A stretch of 64,000 bases of DNA from Ostrinia nubilalis (lineage: Eukaryota; Arthropoda; Insecta; Lepidoptera; Crambidae). Below the pieces are notes generated by a model. It was not told the DNA's origin and searched no databases. It saw only the letters and a program-made list of their open reading frames with translations. Made by a program: the position numbers and the translations under genes. Location of the stretch: NCBI RefSeq assembly GCF_963855985.1, contig NC_087092.1, forward strand, positions 16,120,001 through 16,184,000, given 5' to 3'. Positions within the stretch are counted from its first letter, which is position 1; each line of letters opens with the position of its first letter. Of this stretch, positions 48,881-61,503 are shown piece by piece.

Positions 48881-48953
48881 TAGCGCGAGATGGGCAGCAG
48901 CGTCTGCGTGCGAAACATATAAAAAACTGCGCTCGCCAACCCGCCTGCCAAGC

Positions 48954-50123
48954 GTGGCGAGTACTGGCAATTCCCCCACAATGAAATACACAAAAGCAAC
49001 CAGGCCCCCAGTCTCCGGTGGCCCCGCTGTTCCTGGCTACGGTAGCGGTCAGGGTGACAGGGGGGCGGGGGGTGCTAAGAATCTCCGGAGGCGGACTGGC
49101 TACCCACACCAACGACGACTGGCCCTGGTAACGCATAATATACGCACATTGAGGACTGACGAAAGGCTTATAGAGCTGGAAGATGAAATGAGTAGGTTGC
49201 AATGGAGCATCATGGGACTATCGGAAGTCCGACGAGAGGGCGAGGACACGATCACCCTGAAATCCGGCAACCTACTCTACTACCGGGAGGGCGAACAACT
49301 GTCCCAAGGTGGTGTCGGGTTTCTCGTCCACAAGTCCCTCACTAACAACATCGTCACCATCGGAAGTGTGTCGAGCAGGGTTGCATACCTGATACTCAGA
49401 GTATCTAAAAGATACTTGTTGAAGGTAATTCAGGTATATGCACCGACCTCTACACACCCAGATGAGGAAGTGGAGGCTATGTATGAGGACATAAGTAGGG
49501 CCATACATACTACTAAAACCTACTTCAATGTTGTTATGGGGGACTTCAACGCGAAGCTGGGCATGCGAGGTGATGATGAGCTGAGAGTGGGGCAATTTGG
49601 ATGTGGGCAACGGAACCCCAGGGGACAGAGGTTGGCCGAATTTCTGGAGAAGGAGGACCTCTTTGCCATGAACTCCTTCTTTCAGAAGCCGCCTCACAGG
49701 AAGTGGACCTGGATAAGTCCCGATGGTTCCACGAAAAATGAGATTGACTTCATCATGACCACAAAGCGACGAATATTTAGCGATGTCTCCGTGATCAACA
49801 GGGTGAAAACCGGAAGTGATCACCGAATGGTCAGAGGCATACTAAATATTAACGTCAAGCTAGAAAGGTCCCGTCTGATGAAGTCTACGCTCCGACCCTT
49901 AAATTCCCATATTCACTGCCCCGAGAGCTTTCAGCTCGAGTTATCAAATCGCTTTGCATGTCTGGAAAACTGCCAGTCAGTGGACGAGATTAATAACGGG
50001 TTCGTTGAAACTGTCCAAGCAGCTGGGTCTAAATTCTTCAGACCTCGTCGCAAAAACAGGCCGCAAAAGTTGACCGACCACACCCTCAACCTCATGCAAG
50101 AACGACGCTTAATGACACTGTAG
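48954..50123 (+). CDS. RTE polyprotein, endonuclease part (ends at premature TAG)
   Basis: 389 codons. An APE-type endonuclease occupies about residues 55-310: LALVTHNIRTLRTDERLIEL at the start, WSIMGLSEVRREGED with the catalytic glutamate, VVMGDFNAKLG with the Asp-Asn pair, and VKTGSDHRMVRG with the terminal Ser-Asp-His. All the key residues are present. The enzyme nicks target DNA for target-primed reverse transcription. The TAG at 50121 separates it from the in-frame reverse transcriptase, so only read-through would give the whole protein. Confidence 0.92.
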   Translation: MASTGNSPTMKYTKATRPPVSGGPAVPGYGSGQGDRGAGGAKNLRRRTGYPHQRRLALVTHNIRTLRTDERLIELEDEMSRLQWSIMGLSEVRREGEDTITLKSGNLLYYREGEQLSQGGVGFLVHKSLTNNIVTIGSVSSRVAYLILRVSKRYLLKVIQVYAPTSTHPDEEVEAMYEDISRAIHTTKTYFNVVMGDFNAKLGMRGDDELRVGQFGCGQRNPRGQRLAEFLEKEDLFAMNSFFQKPPHRKWTWISPDGSTKNEIDFIMTTKRRIFSDVSVINRVKTGSDHRMVRGILNINVKLERSRLMKSTLRPLNSHIHCPESFQLELSNRFACLENCQSVDEINNGFVETVQAAGSKFFRPRRKNRPQKLTDHTLNLMQERRLMTL

Positions 50124-50177
50124 ACCTCCGTTGACGCTAAGGCATATAGGCAGCTCAATAGACAGATAAGGAAGTCC

Positions 50178-51956
50178 TTGCGACACGATATTCGCAACTT
50201 TAATACCAACAGTATTAAAGAGGCGATAGAGCGGAACCAAGGCTCCAAAGTGTTCGCAAGAGACAACTCTATTGGGCAAAGCCAGCTGACTAAGCTAACG
50301 ACGGCGGACGGTAGTGTAACGTCAACAAAAGCCGAGGTTCTGGGTGAGATCGAGAGGTTTTATGGACAGTTATATACCTCAGTCACCAAACCTGTTGATA
50401 GCTCAACCACAGATCCAAGAGCTAAACTAACTCGACACTATACCGAAGATATCCCGGACATCAGCCTATACGAGATTAGGATGGCTCTCAAACAGCTAAA
50501 GAACAACAAGGCACCGGGTGATGACGGAATAACATCGGAGCTTCTGAACGCGGGTGGAACACCGATACTGAAAGTCCTTCAGAGACTCTTTAACTCCGTC
50601 TTACTCCAGGGAACTACGCCAGAGGCATGGAACAGAAGCGTGGTGGTGCTCTTCTTCAAGAAAGGTGATAAGACCTTGCTGAAGAATTACAGACCCATCT
50701 CGCTTCTGAGTCATGTCTACAAACTGTTTTCGAGAGTCATCACGAACCGTCTCGCGCGTAGGTTCGATGACTTCCAGCCTCCCGAACAAGCCGGATTCCG
50801 AAAAGGTTATAGTACCATAGACCACATCCATACGCTGCGACAGGTTATACAGAAGACTGAGGAGTATAACTTGCCACTATGCTTGGCGTTCGTGGACTAT
50901 GAGAAGGCCTTCGATTCGATTGAGACTTGGGCAGTGTTACAATCTCTCCAGCGGTGCCGTATTGACTATCGGTATATCGAGGTGCTGAAGTGCTTGTACA
51001 AAAACGCCACCATGTCGGTCCGAGTACAGGAGCAGAGCACGAAGGCGATTCCACTGCAGCGAGGCGTTAGGCAGGGAGATGTTATATCTCCGAAACTGTT
51101 CACCGCTGCATTGGAGGTCGCTTTCAAGCTCCTGGAATGGAAAGGATTCGGCATAAACATTAATGGCGAGTACATCACTCACCTTCGGTTTGCCGACGAT
51201 ATTGTGGTCATGGCAGAATCATTGGAAGATCTTGGCACAATGCTCGAAGACCTTAATCGAGTTTCCCAACAGGTAGGCCTGAGGATGAACATGGACAAAA
51301 CGAAGCTTATGTCGAATACCCATGTTGCGCCCTACCCAGTTTCAGTTGGGAGCTCAATTCTCGAGATTGTTGACAAGTATGTGTACCTCGGACAAACGAT
51401 CCAGCTAGGTAGGTCCAATTTCGAGAAGGAGGTCAATCGTCGAATCCAACTCGGCTGGGCAGCGTTCGGGAAACTACGTAACATCTTTTCGTCCAAAATA
51501 CCCCAATGCCTGAAGACGAAAGTCTACAATCAATGTGTGTTACCAGTGATAACTTATGGCTCGGAAACGTGGCCTCTCACTATAGGCCTTATACAGAAGC
51601 TCAAAGTTGCACAGCGTGCTATGGAGAGGGCTATGCTTGGTGTTTCTTTGCGAGATCGAATCAGAAATGAGGAAATCCGTAAACGAACTAAAGTCGCTGA
51701 CATAGCCCGACGGATTAGCAAGCTGAAGTGGCAATGGGCAGGGCACATAGTGCGCAGAACTGACGGCCGATGGGGCAGCAAGGTTCTGGAATGGAGGCCG
51801 CGTACCGGAAGGCGCAGCGTGGGACGTCCACCTACAAGGTGGACCGACGACATCGTAAAGGTACCAGGGAAGCGCTGGATGCAGGCCGCTACCAATCGAT
51901 CAACGTGGAAAGCATTAGGGGAGGCCTATGTTCAGCAGTGGACGTCCTATGGCTGA
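50178..51956 (+). CDS. RTE polyprotein, reverse transcriptase part
   Basis: Same frame as the endonuclease; the sequence between the TAG and this first ATG is also open. Reverse-transcriptase motifs in order: LKNNKAPGDDGITSELL, WNRSVVVLFFKKGD, NYRPISLLSHVYKLFSR, EQAGFRKGYSTIDHI, LAFVDYEKAFDSIE (first catalytic Asp), GVRQGDVISPKLF, and HLRFADDIVVMAE (FADD catalytic pair). The C-terminal domain has RRTDGRWGSKVLEWRPRTG and ends ALGEAYVQQWTSYG. There is no RNase H, as is normal for RTE. The domain looks intact. Confidence 0.93.
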   Translation: MRHDIRNFNTNSIKEAIERNQGSKVFARDNSIGQSQLTKLTTADGSVTSTKAEVLGEIERFYGQLYTSVTKPVDSSTTDPRAKLTRHYTEDIPDISLYEIRMALKQLKNNKAPGDDGITSELLNAGGTPILKVLQRLFNSVLLQGTTPEAWNRSVVVLFFKKGDKTLLKNYRPISLLSHVYKLFSRVITNRLARRFDDFQPPEQAGFRKGYSTIDHIHTLRQVIQKTEEYNLPLCLAFVDYEKAFDSIETWAVLQSLQRCRIDYRYIEVLKCLYKNATMSVRVQEQSTKAIPLQRGVRQGDVISPKLFTAALEVAFKLLEWKGFGININGEYITHLRFADDIVVMAESLEDLGTMLEDLNRVSQQVGLRMNMDKTKLMSNTHVAPYPVSVGSSILEIVDKYVYLGQTIQLGRSNFEKEVNRRIQLGWAAFGKLRNIFSSKIPQCLKTKVYNQCVLPVITYGSETWPLTIGLIQKLKVAQRAMERAMLGVSLRDRIRNEEIRKRTKVADIARRISKLKWQWAGHIVRRTDGRWGSKVLEWRPRTGRRSVGRPPTRWTDDIVKVPGKRWMQAATNRSTWKALGEAYVQQWTSYG

Positions 51957-51977
51957 CATGATGAACGAAGAAAATTA

Positions 51978-54900
51978 ACCGCAAATAGTAAAATAGCCTT
52001 TTTCGAAATGCATTTTGATTTTATTCAACACTAACCATAATCTAACTTAAAATTGTTTGATTTTTAAAAGCAAATCTGCTATTTTGCATTACATTTCATA
52101 ACCATATCTTGAATTAACTGCCAGCTTAGATTATCTCGCATCAGGTACTTCGTTAAACTTACATTCGATTAGGAATGGGTGCATCTCTAAGCCTGTCGAT
52201 GCAGACGGCTCCTGGGCACCAGTTCTGTCGTAAAAAAGCCATTACGATCCTTGGCGACGGTATACCCTCTCTTTTTAGCACGTGTCTTATCCCTGATGAG
52301 AGAGCGGGATAAGAAATCAAGATTCCTGGTTAGATATTGCGGTTATAGCTAAGTCATAGCATGGATGCGACCAATAATACTAGCCGGTCCTGTATGGTAA
52401 TTCAGTAATTACGTGTTTATCCGTGACCGGGCTATTTTAAACTGAACCCTGGTGAAACGGAACCGCGTAACAAAATAATAGTTCCGATAGTTCGATATAA
52501 GTTTTGTGATTTCTGAATCATCCCGAGGGCATGTTGTTGGTCCAATTGAGCTGTCAGATGCTTGTGGCGGTTCATCAAGTCTGACCTTAGTTGTTAAACT
52601 ACAGCTTCATCAGCCAACGGTCATGTATTTAGGAAAACCGCATTTAAATTGCAGTAAGCGCCACCCGAAATGTCAAACAACTGACTCAACTGATGACCTT
52701 TCATGTCCAATAGGGGTGGTTATACACTCATCTCAGTCTTGACTTCTAAAACTTTGAAACAAATACGGTTGGGCCATTCCGTCTTTGGTCAATTACCTTT
52801 ACAATAGCGGCGTGCACAGGCTATACAACCAATTAGACTAGTCCAACAAAAGTTCTTTCTTCAGCCGCGTCATCATTGACAAGTCAATGTCGAGAAATAA
52901 AGGTCGCGGCGGCGTTGGGCAATTCTGATGCAACAGACCTGTGTCTTGTAAGGTTGTAACCGATAATACTGCGGCTTTCGTAATTGAATTAACCATGTAC
53001 GGCTTCGCAATGAAATTGATGAAAATTACATACAATTAAAAGCTAGAGTTGTATGGGATCGATCGCAGGCTCCTTCCACAATGGCAGTGGGGGCGCTATA
53101 ATTGAATGGAGCATTCATAGTAAGTAACTTATAATTGGTGCTTGTATTGTGTGATGATTCTTCAACATTAGGATGCGGCATAATAGAAAATCAATTGTCT
53201 CGAGCGTGATTCCTGACAATTTTAATGTACAGGTTCTTTTTCTTAAATATTCAATCACCAGTGTCGACTCCTTTAGTCTATACTCTACTGCAAGGGCACG
53301 CCCTCTCTAATAAAGCCACTTGCCTACACTTTTCATGCTGGCCAAACGAGCTATCGGGGCATGATGTTCGCATATTTGTCTCTAAGTCGCCATTTACGAC
53401 ATCCACGAGAAGATTGGAGTTCTGGAGTTTTATTTTACTCTGCCGAAACCACACGTCTAATATTCAATATTTTTCGCTTATATTTTCCTCACATCATACA
53501 AAAGTTTCTCAGAAGAAAACCCCACAAACATACGAATAACATCTTCCAATGTTATATTGTTAATATTATGATCGATAGTAAAGGTTATAACCCTATAGTA
53601 CCTAGACTATAGTTATTAAAATTCAATATTATAATTACATAGTGTTTTCCCTAATTTGTAACAATGTGTAGATTATTTTAGATTTATCTTAGTCCAAAGA
53701 TGTTTAGTATAATAAGCATTTTGTGTCTACATTTAGAAACAAGTTTACATAACAATATGGCTTGACTAATCACGTATGTTCGCTTCTAAATGTTGTAATG
53801 TATCTCTCAGATGATCGGATAAACATAAAACACTATTCTTAACATAATAAAACTTTTTTACGATTCTTTTATTTATGCCTACGCGTATGTCGAAGTATTA
53901 TTAAGTGGCTTCGATTAATAGATAGGTTACTCGTAGTTCTGTCTGTTTTACCTATCAAGAAAATAGCCTGACTAATATTATTTTCAATGTAATAAGAGTC
54001 ATGAATTAGATGCATACTAAGTAATTAGGGATTGCAATCCCGCAGGATTGCGGCGGTTTTCCTAGTTCCATCTTTACATTGCATGTCAGATTTCGCAAAA
54101 TATCCCTATAACAAATTATACTAAAGATGCCAGTTACAAAGTGTTTAGCGCTGCTCTGTCATCCGTTCACTACACAAAATAAATAAATAAATAAAACTTT
54201 TTAGATTTTTGCTTGGTTAGACCAATGTTGTTACGTTTGTCAGACAAATATCAGTGGCAATTATAATGCTTAGTTAAATTAATACGTTATTAATCGACCT
54301 TAATCTGATATAAGTAGGTACTTGCTATGTCAACGTTATTCCATACACAGTTGCCAATAGTACAGTGTAAGTACACCACTAAACATAAAAAGGACACTTT
54401 ATTTCAGTCCTCGACGATATCTTTATAAAGTTATATTTTCTGTTCCATATCTCTGACTATTTGTATGTAATTCTGAGTCGTAATTATGGTTCGTTAAGGC
54501 TTTTGAATAGCTGTAAGATAAGACTAAAGTTCTACTTAAGATCGAAGTAAAGTTCATACAGTAAAGTAAGTAGTTTCGCCGTTTTTTGACCAGTAAAAAA
54601 ATTGTAACAGCGGAATACAATTTAAAATCTCAGAACGATAGAACCATAGACAAAAGGTATTTGCTCGGGGTGTATTCAATAAACTGATCTACTATGTATG
54701 ATTCTTTTGCATTCATGTATCAATTTGATGAATCTCGCGAAGCTGTATCAAATGTCATCAACGACTATTGTCTCGTCGGTCAACAATCGAAATATTTGCT
54801 TTCTTTGTCACACAATGTTCTTATTGTTTCGTGTTTGTAAGCCGATCCGCGAAATTGTAAACACATTCTGAAGAAGTGACCGATGTTTGGTGGTTTCAAT

Positions 54901-57632
54901 GGAAAACAAAAGGCTATCACGTTTCGCTGTCGCAGAATTGTTTTGGCAACATCAGCCGTTGTGCGAATGTTTGTTTATTGCAATATTGTTATTGTCCCAC
55001 AGTCTCTACAACTACCATTAGTCAATGACTGTAAACTATCGCAATCTTGCGACATTATAAATGCGCAATGTGAAAAACTATCATTCAATTCAACATTTGA
55101 CTACTTTATTACCTAAGAGCCCATTCTCTTGATCCATCCATTCACTGAAGGTATGCGATCATCACCACCACCCTTCGACATTCGTCACACCAAAAGAGCT
55201 GCCAATATATTACCGACCAAACTTCTGTTCAGAAATTATACCACAATTTTAAGCAATATAAGGGTTTCTATTCTAAACTTACATTACCTTATGATGACTC
55301 ACCAAAATCCTTACGCCAACGTAAACCCCCTAAACTCCCATGAATTCCGCAGCATCCTTCTACGAAAGATGGCGTAACCGCGAATACGCATGTCTCATGC
55401 GCACAATTGAGTGTCTAAACGCAGCGCAGGCGCAGCATTAGCATACCCGCAGAGCGCGGCCCACGCACCGGCTATCCATCATCGAGGAGCAAGGGCGTAA
55501 CCGCCAACATTACGAATTTATGCGAACGTTCGCCATTTGCTGTACTTGTGGCAAAGACAAAATTGAATTCAACTTTGTCATGGTTTAATAAAACAATTCA
55601 CGAAAATTCTTCTGGTTTTCCCTTTGTCCATTGATGATTCAAATTCTTTATCTTATTTTAGCCCTTTATTAGTTATGCAGTCACAAATATCTTCACAGTT
55701 ACTGCCGCGACAAAATCGACGGCGTCGGCTGTTGATCAAAAGAAGTGGCGCAAGAAACTCAGTCAACTTTGTCAGCCTTTTGTTTATGAATGAACTTTGC
55801 GTAACCTTAACATGCTTGAATAACATGCCAAACCTATATTTGTGTATAGTAACCTCGCTGTGCTACACACACCTGCGAATCCAGTGACAAATTCGATACA
55901 ATACGACCATTTGCAAGACTCATAAACAAGTTTTTATAAAACCCTCGTGTCGAAGGATCAGGATAGTTGAAGCTTTTATCCAACACAAATCGCAGTTCAA
56001 GGCTGCAGATAATGGGCCTTGTATCCAAAACGTCCTTACCATTTTACGAATGACAAAGATCTTTATCCATTCATGGTTGCGTCGGTATTCATTCCAGCCC
56101 GTGTCGACGCTGGCGACTCGTTCGCGTGGAGTTTTTAAATACTGTAATCATAATCACCAATTTATTCCCTTCCGAGAGAGGATTTCTGAAAATTCAAAGA
56201 ATGCCAATAAAATTTTCCTGTCCTGTAGAAAGATTCGTTTAAGTGGTCATCTCCTACGCCTACGTACACACTACTTGTCACAGTCTATGTTTTAGCAAAT
56301 GGTCTATTACATACTGTGGTTTCTCAATGTAGGTATTATATTAAGTAATCTGTGGTGGCGCTTAATCCCTAACGCCTCTCAGAACATGAGAACATTAGCG
56401 TTGTGTGCGTGAACCGTCTGAGACCAATAACCATGCGTGACTAGAAATACTTTACGTGCAAATTTCAACTTTGTAACTTAGAATTTGTACTTTGGAAGGA
56501 ATTTTGTAATGTGCCCGTGTAGCTCGCAATACATATAATTTTGAAATTCCCAAGTCTCGTAGCCATTGTTACTGTAAGAGCCAAGATTGATCTTTTTGGA
56601 GATTTTTGATATTATGAAGTTGTTTATTTTCGTTGTAAAGTCCATTCGGCGTTCTCATTCGGCATTGAATTGAAATGCCTCAATGAAAATACCTCAAAGG
56701 CAAATTTTATTTGTGTGTAAATTCTGAATTTTGTGAACGATTTGAGATAATCTTGGGTTTACGCCCTAAAGCTCGAGGCTTTTACGACTCGCTTCAACTT
56801 TAGGTGTTACTTTTGTTGAAGATTTATGTCGTTAAATAACCATATAGGTTTGCCATTAAATATTTATACAGGTGTTCGTTTATAGTGACGAATCGCGGAA
56901 ACTATGTTAAACCTAGTTCTAACGATTTCCGTTTAGGTTATTAATGAATGGTTTCCTTTGAAGTAGTTAATGCATTTGCATTAACGCAGGGCAAATTCTT
57001 AAGGCGAGGTCGATGCAGCTCTTAGCTGTGGCATTTCAATTGATTGATACCTTAACTAAATAGGAGAATAATTACACTAGTCCGACAGTAGGACAGCTTA
57101 CAGCACTATCCCTTTCACCCAAAGTGGTGTATGCTGTATTTAGTTAACGTAAAGACCAATTAATTAAGTACATATAAGTTATTTTAACAAGGCACTTACT
57201 CAATTGCAATTAGATAAAGCATTTCAAGGCTGCTTTATTAAGGCCGTCTCCATAAATTTAGCAAATATAAGCGAACATCAGACGGGCAGAAATGTGGGTT
57301 AATTGTCTTAATAATGAATTGCCGATATTCCGTCATTGCTTCGTTTAATTTGTCATTCATTGATTGTTTGCTTAGAGCGGCGTACGCGGCCTCGGCGCCT
57401 ACGCATAACGTGTCATTCTGACAGTAACTTGGCTAATAAATAAATGACATAGAGCAGAAAATAGGTTTCGTCAATGTACTGTTGAAATTGGGTGTCATTT
57501 GATAACTGTTAAGTTAACCGGCCTTTTAATTCCTCGTTAATCCCCCTTGGTTGATCTGGGCTTATCAACACTCCTGTTAGGGTGGTGTCGCTAAATTAAA
57601 GTCACGTAAACTCAAACTTGTTTATTTATTTA
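51978..57632 (+). other. osp intron 1
   Basis: 5.7 kb without a supported exon. 55733-55785 holds a minus-strand scrap of the CR1-like 3' UTR (GGCGCAAGAAACTCAGTCAA). Frames up to 104 codons show no domains. Confidence 0.5.
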
Positions 57633-58143
57633 AGGCTAAGGTGCACTATCTTACTTTAGATATAGAGCAATTCACGAAAAAGAGCGATTTGCATAACTTT
57701 AATACAAGAAACAAAAATAAACTTGCCGTTCCAAATTTCAGATTGCATAAGATTGGTAATTCATTTATGGGAAAATGTATTAAATTCTTTAATAAATTAC
57801 CACAAACTGTTGTAGAACTACCCATTCATAAATTCAAAGCACATATTAAAAGTACCTTAATGAAAAAGGGCTACTATAAAGTCGATGATTATTTAAAAGA
57901 TAAAAATGTTTGGGATACGTTACTGCCTAGCTCGCATAAATATTTATAACTTTGTACATTTTAAAGCATGTAAGTAAACCTTTGAAAAAGAGGCTGACAA
58001 TAGTGACTGAGTTTCTTGCGCTGCTTCTTCTCAGCACTGGCCCATTTATTGTCCTGAAGCAGTGGTAGGGTTAATACTGGGACGTGTAAAAGTGCTTTTT
58101 TTAAGCCTATTTACAGAAATAAATGAGTTTTAATGAGTTTTTT
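57633..58143 (+). mobile_element. CR1-like LINE 3' end with RT C-terminus
   Basis: A frame of about 102 codons (57641-57949) reads HYLTLDIEQFTKKSDLHNF, then TRNKNKLAVPNFRLHKIGNS and IKFFNKLPQTVVELPIHKFK, the C-terminal thumb-type region typical of CR1/Jockey-group reverse transcriptases. It is followed by the 3' UTR shared with 2931-3136 and the tail ATGAGTTTTAATGAGTTTTT. The 5' part is truncated. It lies sense in osp intron 1. Confidence 0.85.
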
Positions 58144-58146
58144 AGT

Positions 58147-58225
58147 TTTAACTTTAACATACGTCAAAATCCGTCAAGCTCCATACAAAAAACACCTTAA
58201 AATTAGTTGGTGCAACTTAGCCTAA
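58147..58225. repeat. repeat M, copy 3
   Basis: TTTTAACTTTAACATACGTC to TTGGTGCAACTTAGCCTAA, directly after the LINE tail. Confidence 0.65.
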
Positions 58226-59827
58226 GTAAATGTGGTTACCGGTTAAACGATTCTTTATCGATATTTCAATCAGTGTTACCATAGTTAAGATAAAAGATAG
58301 AACATAATTTACTTACCTAAATGTGGCATCTTTCGATTACTTTGTCGTCGTTTTGACTTAAAGAGAGACAGATACAGCCGTTATGTAGAAATCGCCTTTT
58401 AACATTTTTATTATCTGTTGCATTCTTTCCGAGACACTTGTCTGTAGAACAAATTAAAATGTAAGTTTATTTACATATTTTTATCATTTAATAATCGCGA
58501 ATGAAAAGTTTCGTCTTTTATCTTATTTTAAATATTTGAAAGTACCTTCATGGATTTCATTTAATCTTTTAAAATATTTACTAACCTGCAGCATATTGTA
58601 AATTGTAATTATTTGAAATGGGCCACCACAAACGTTTTGTAGGATCCTTGTTTTCCTTCTCAGTTCTTTTTAATTTCAGTGAAAAATAAAGAAAAACCAA
58701 AACAAAGAAATCAAAAAATACTTGCATCTTCAATTAATTGTATTTAAGAGGTTAACTAATGTGTTGTTACATTACCTACGGTTTGCGGTTGGTTAAAGGT
58801 CATTTTCATTTTCCTCTATTAGATCACAGTCAGTCTGTCTGGCGTACTTACTGGAAAGTCATATTAATGAGGTTAATCACTATTGTAGTGTTATTATGTC
58901 ATATGTAATTAATATTTCATTAATCTACATTACATATTATCTAAAACCAATTATTTGATCATTTGTTCATTAATACAAAATCTTGAAAACTATTGTTGTT
59001 TAGCGCTAGATGTCCGCTAAGATCAGAGTTTTTTTTAATCTTTCTTGTTTATAGGGGGTTTTGTCAAAGTGACTGTCACCCCCGCAATCACCTTCTTAGA
59101 ATCTACAACTAAGTTAGCCTAGCTCCCTAGGCTAGGCTATAGCTAGTATTAACCTTATTAAAACCATAGTGTGAGCTGACGTTTCTTCAAGACAGTCTCG
59201 AAGTCTTGAAACCTCTTTTGTGTCCACACAATGTTCTGATGGTCTCTGATTTAAAATGTCTTAAAGATTTTATCGTCATGTCCTCTCGATTGCCATGTAA
59301 TAAGCACAATTTAAACTTTACGCGATGCCATAAAAGTAAATTAATGAAACTATCCGTATGTTTAACGTAAATTGTGTAGATTTATTGAGACTTTTCAAGT
59401 AAGTTCCCTGATTGGTATTGAATACTAGTCCAAAGTCTTAATCATACTTTAGTAACTGGTTGTTATTAAATCAATTTTTAAAGAAGTAATTGGCGTCCCA
59501 ATTAACACCTTTAATAGCGTTGCAGTGCCATATCGGCAGTATTATTGCCCATTATCGATTCTCCAATGATGACCAATTACAATATCATAATAAATATTAA
59601 TAAAACCACAGTTATACTGAAGTGTCTCCATAACGGTTCGGTAGGGTCCTGTAAAATACAATACACAATGGAAACAGGCAGAGGAGTAAACTCCCTGGAC
59701 CCTGATGATCTTTGAGCTTCAGTCTTACGCAGAATCATTTTCTCCATCAATTATCACATGTTGTGTGTTGTGGTTGTGCTTACAATTTAGCCCAAGATTA
59801 TGAGTTTTTTAAAGCCATTGACAAGTC
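58226..59827 (+). other. osp intron 1
   Basis: AT-rich, nothing recognised. Confidence 0.5.
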
Positions 59828-59944
59828 TTAGGCTGAGTTGCACCATTTAACTTTGACGGTAACTATAACGATAACCGGTGCTTTTTGTAAGGCGTTTGAC
59901 ATATTTTTGACGTTTGTTAAAGTTAAAGTAAGATGGTGCACAAC
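59828..59944. repeat. repeat M, copy 4
   Basis: TTAGGCTGAGTTGCACCATT ... AAGTAAGATGGTGCACAAC, with ATAACCGGTGCTTTTTG inside; same orientation as 7890-8011. Confidence 0.8.
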
Positions 59945-60129
59945 TAACAGGAGTTAGTGTTTTCAGCTTTCGTGGAGTATTTGCAACATGCCTTCTGCTC
60001 CAACCTCCGTTATGCCCCTGCTGCTTAAATTTATGATCCTTAAATAAATTGTGGAAAATGTAACTTCCTCTTTACGGCGGGCATTAAACGCCTTTTTTAT
60101 GCCCAACTTTTGAGCCCTCATTCTTTAAT

Positions 60130-60160
60130 TAATGCTGTGTTTTCTTATTTCAGGTAAGTT
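60130..60160 (+). promoter_or_regulatory. osp: predicted recursive splice (ratchet) site of osp intron 1
   Basis: TGTGTTTTCTTATTTCAG is followed immediately by GTAAGT, cut point 60153/60154. A strong polypyrimidine tract, CAG acceptor and consensus donor joined with no exon between them form the ratchet motif of long insect introns. It is on the sense strand, 23.7 kb from exon 1. Confidence 0.7.
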
Positions 60161-61503
60161 AAATCGGCCATCGCTGGGAGTTCGGTGTTTTATGGTAAAG
60201 ATTATTAAGTTAAGTTGGATGTGATTTACATGTGGCGATTCTTTTTGGTGATACAGCAGTGATACGATCATGGTTAAGTGAATTAAGTCTCAAGATAATG
60301 AGATTAGCGCGTGGAGGAATGAGAGAAACTTCCAACCTGCGATTTCATTTTAACGTTTGTATAACACGGCGTGTATTTAACTTCTGTGTTAACGGGAATA
60401 TGCTGAAGAAAAATCACTTAACTAACATACATAGATTGTATCGCTGAAAAAAATCGCACAGTGTAAAGGATTAGCCTTTAAAATAGTAGCGGGGTCAACG
60501 ATACCTGTCGCGAACTTTTTACATTGTTGCGTATGCGCATTAAATATTTATGAGGCGATTTTTTCGATTCATAATTTTCGTTTTTTAGCGATTCTCGGCG
60601 CGTCCTGAAGTCCCTTTCGTAAATTAAGCAAACAATAAATGTCCCTTTGTTGACGTTTTTTTATGGCGATAAGGAAAATTAATAAAATTTTAAAGGTGGA
60701 CGTCGCCATATTTGTCTTGAGAGCGCTTTCTTAAATGCTCGAACAGGAACTGAAACGAGAAAGTTATTAACTAGTGGTTACTATGATTTATTGAAAATGC
60801 ATTAAAATATCCGATTCGTAATTCCATATTTTTCTAAAAACCGTAAATCTTCTGCAACTAAAAGTCACCAGTAGCAGCGATAAAAACGTCACTGCATCTG
60901 ATTTCAATAATGTTAATTTACTGTTTCAGTCGTAAAACAGTATGGTTCTAACTGTAACTTAATCGGGGCGATTAACAGACACATCTTGATGTGTAAAGTG
61001 ACCGTTAGAGCCATGTTTTTATTTACTAGTGACGTGAAGTCGCCCCCGCACGGTATAAAACTCGTGTAGGGATTCGATTATTCACTCGCACAAACATAAG
61101 TAATTGAATTGGAAACGTATGATTTTTACAATTGCGCATTTGAAAACTCTAATTGAAGTCGTAGACAATCTTATGATACCTACATGTCTTTTATGATTAT
61201 CCTGTATGTATAATTGTAATGACTAATATCTCTGTCATGATAAGTCTGAATCTACGAGTATAGGACAAATCCTCCTTCTACCTCATATGATTTAGTTTCC
61301 ACTTCAGAAGCACAGCCTTCGCAAGTGGAGAATTTGGCCCACTGAGCTCACGCTGCCCAGACTGGTTATGAGGCGTTCGCATAGTTACATCTTAGACGCA
61401 TTTTAAGCCATCTACTTTTATACCAATTAAAGTTTAATAATTATAAAAAAGGACCGGCCTCCGCGCCGTGCTTATCCACAGGAGAGATACAAATAATAAT
61501 TAA
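60161..61503 (+). other. osp intron 1
   Basis: No exon recognised. CGGTATAAAACT at about 61050 resembles a TATA box but nothing downstream supports a gene. Confidence 0.45.

Larger units (their letters stand above)
48802..51963 (+). mobile_element. full-length RTE-clade retrotransposon (3162 bp)
   Basis: Bounded by a perfect 14-bp duplication AACGAAGAAAATTA (48788-48801, 51964-51977). A 150-bp GC-rich 5' UTR is followed by one continuous frame from ATG 48954 to 51956, interrupted only by TAG at 50121-50123. The element ends CTATGGCTGACATGATG. Length, single frame and short ATGATG-type tail fit RTE elements. It lies sense in osp intron 1. The exact target duplication and full length mark it as a young insertion; related 3' fragments lie at 1, 17357, 19140 and 21014. 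Confidence 0.95.

Noticed and set aside
49272..49823. 183-codon frame antisense to the RTE endonuclease
   Set aside because: Mirror frame of a real coding region; no independent support.
61045..61090. TATA-like CGGTATAAAACT as an internal osp promoter
   Set aside because: A single motif without a downstream exon or clear initiator; expected by chance in 27 kb of AT-rich DNA.
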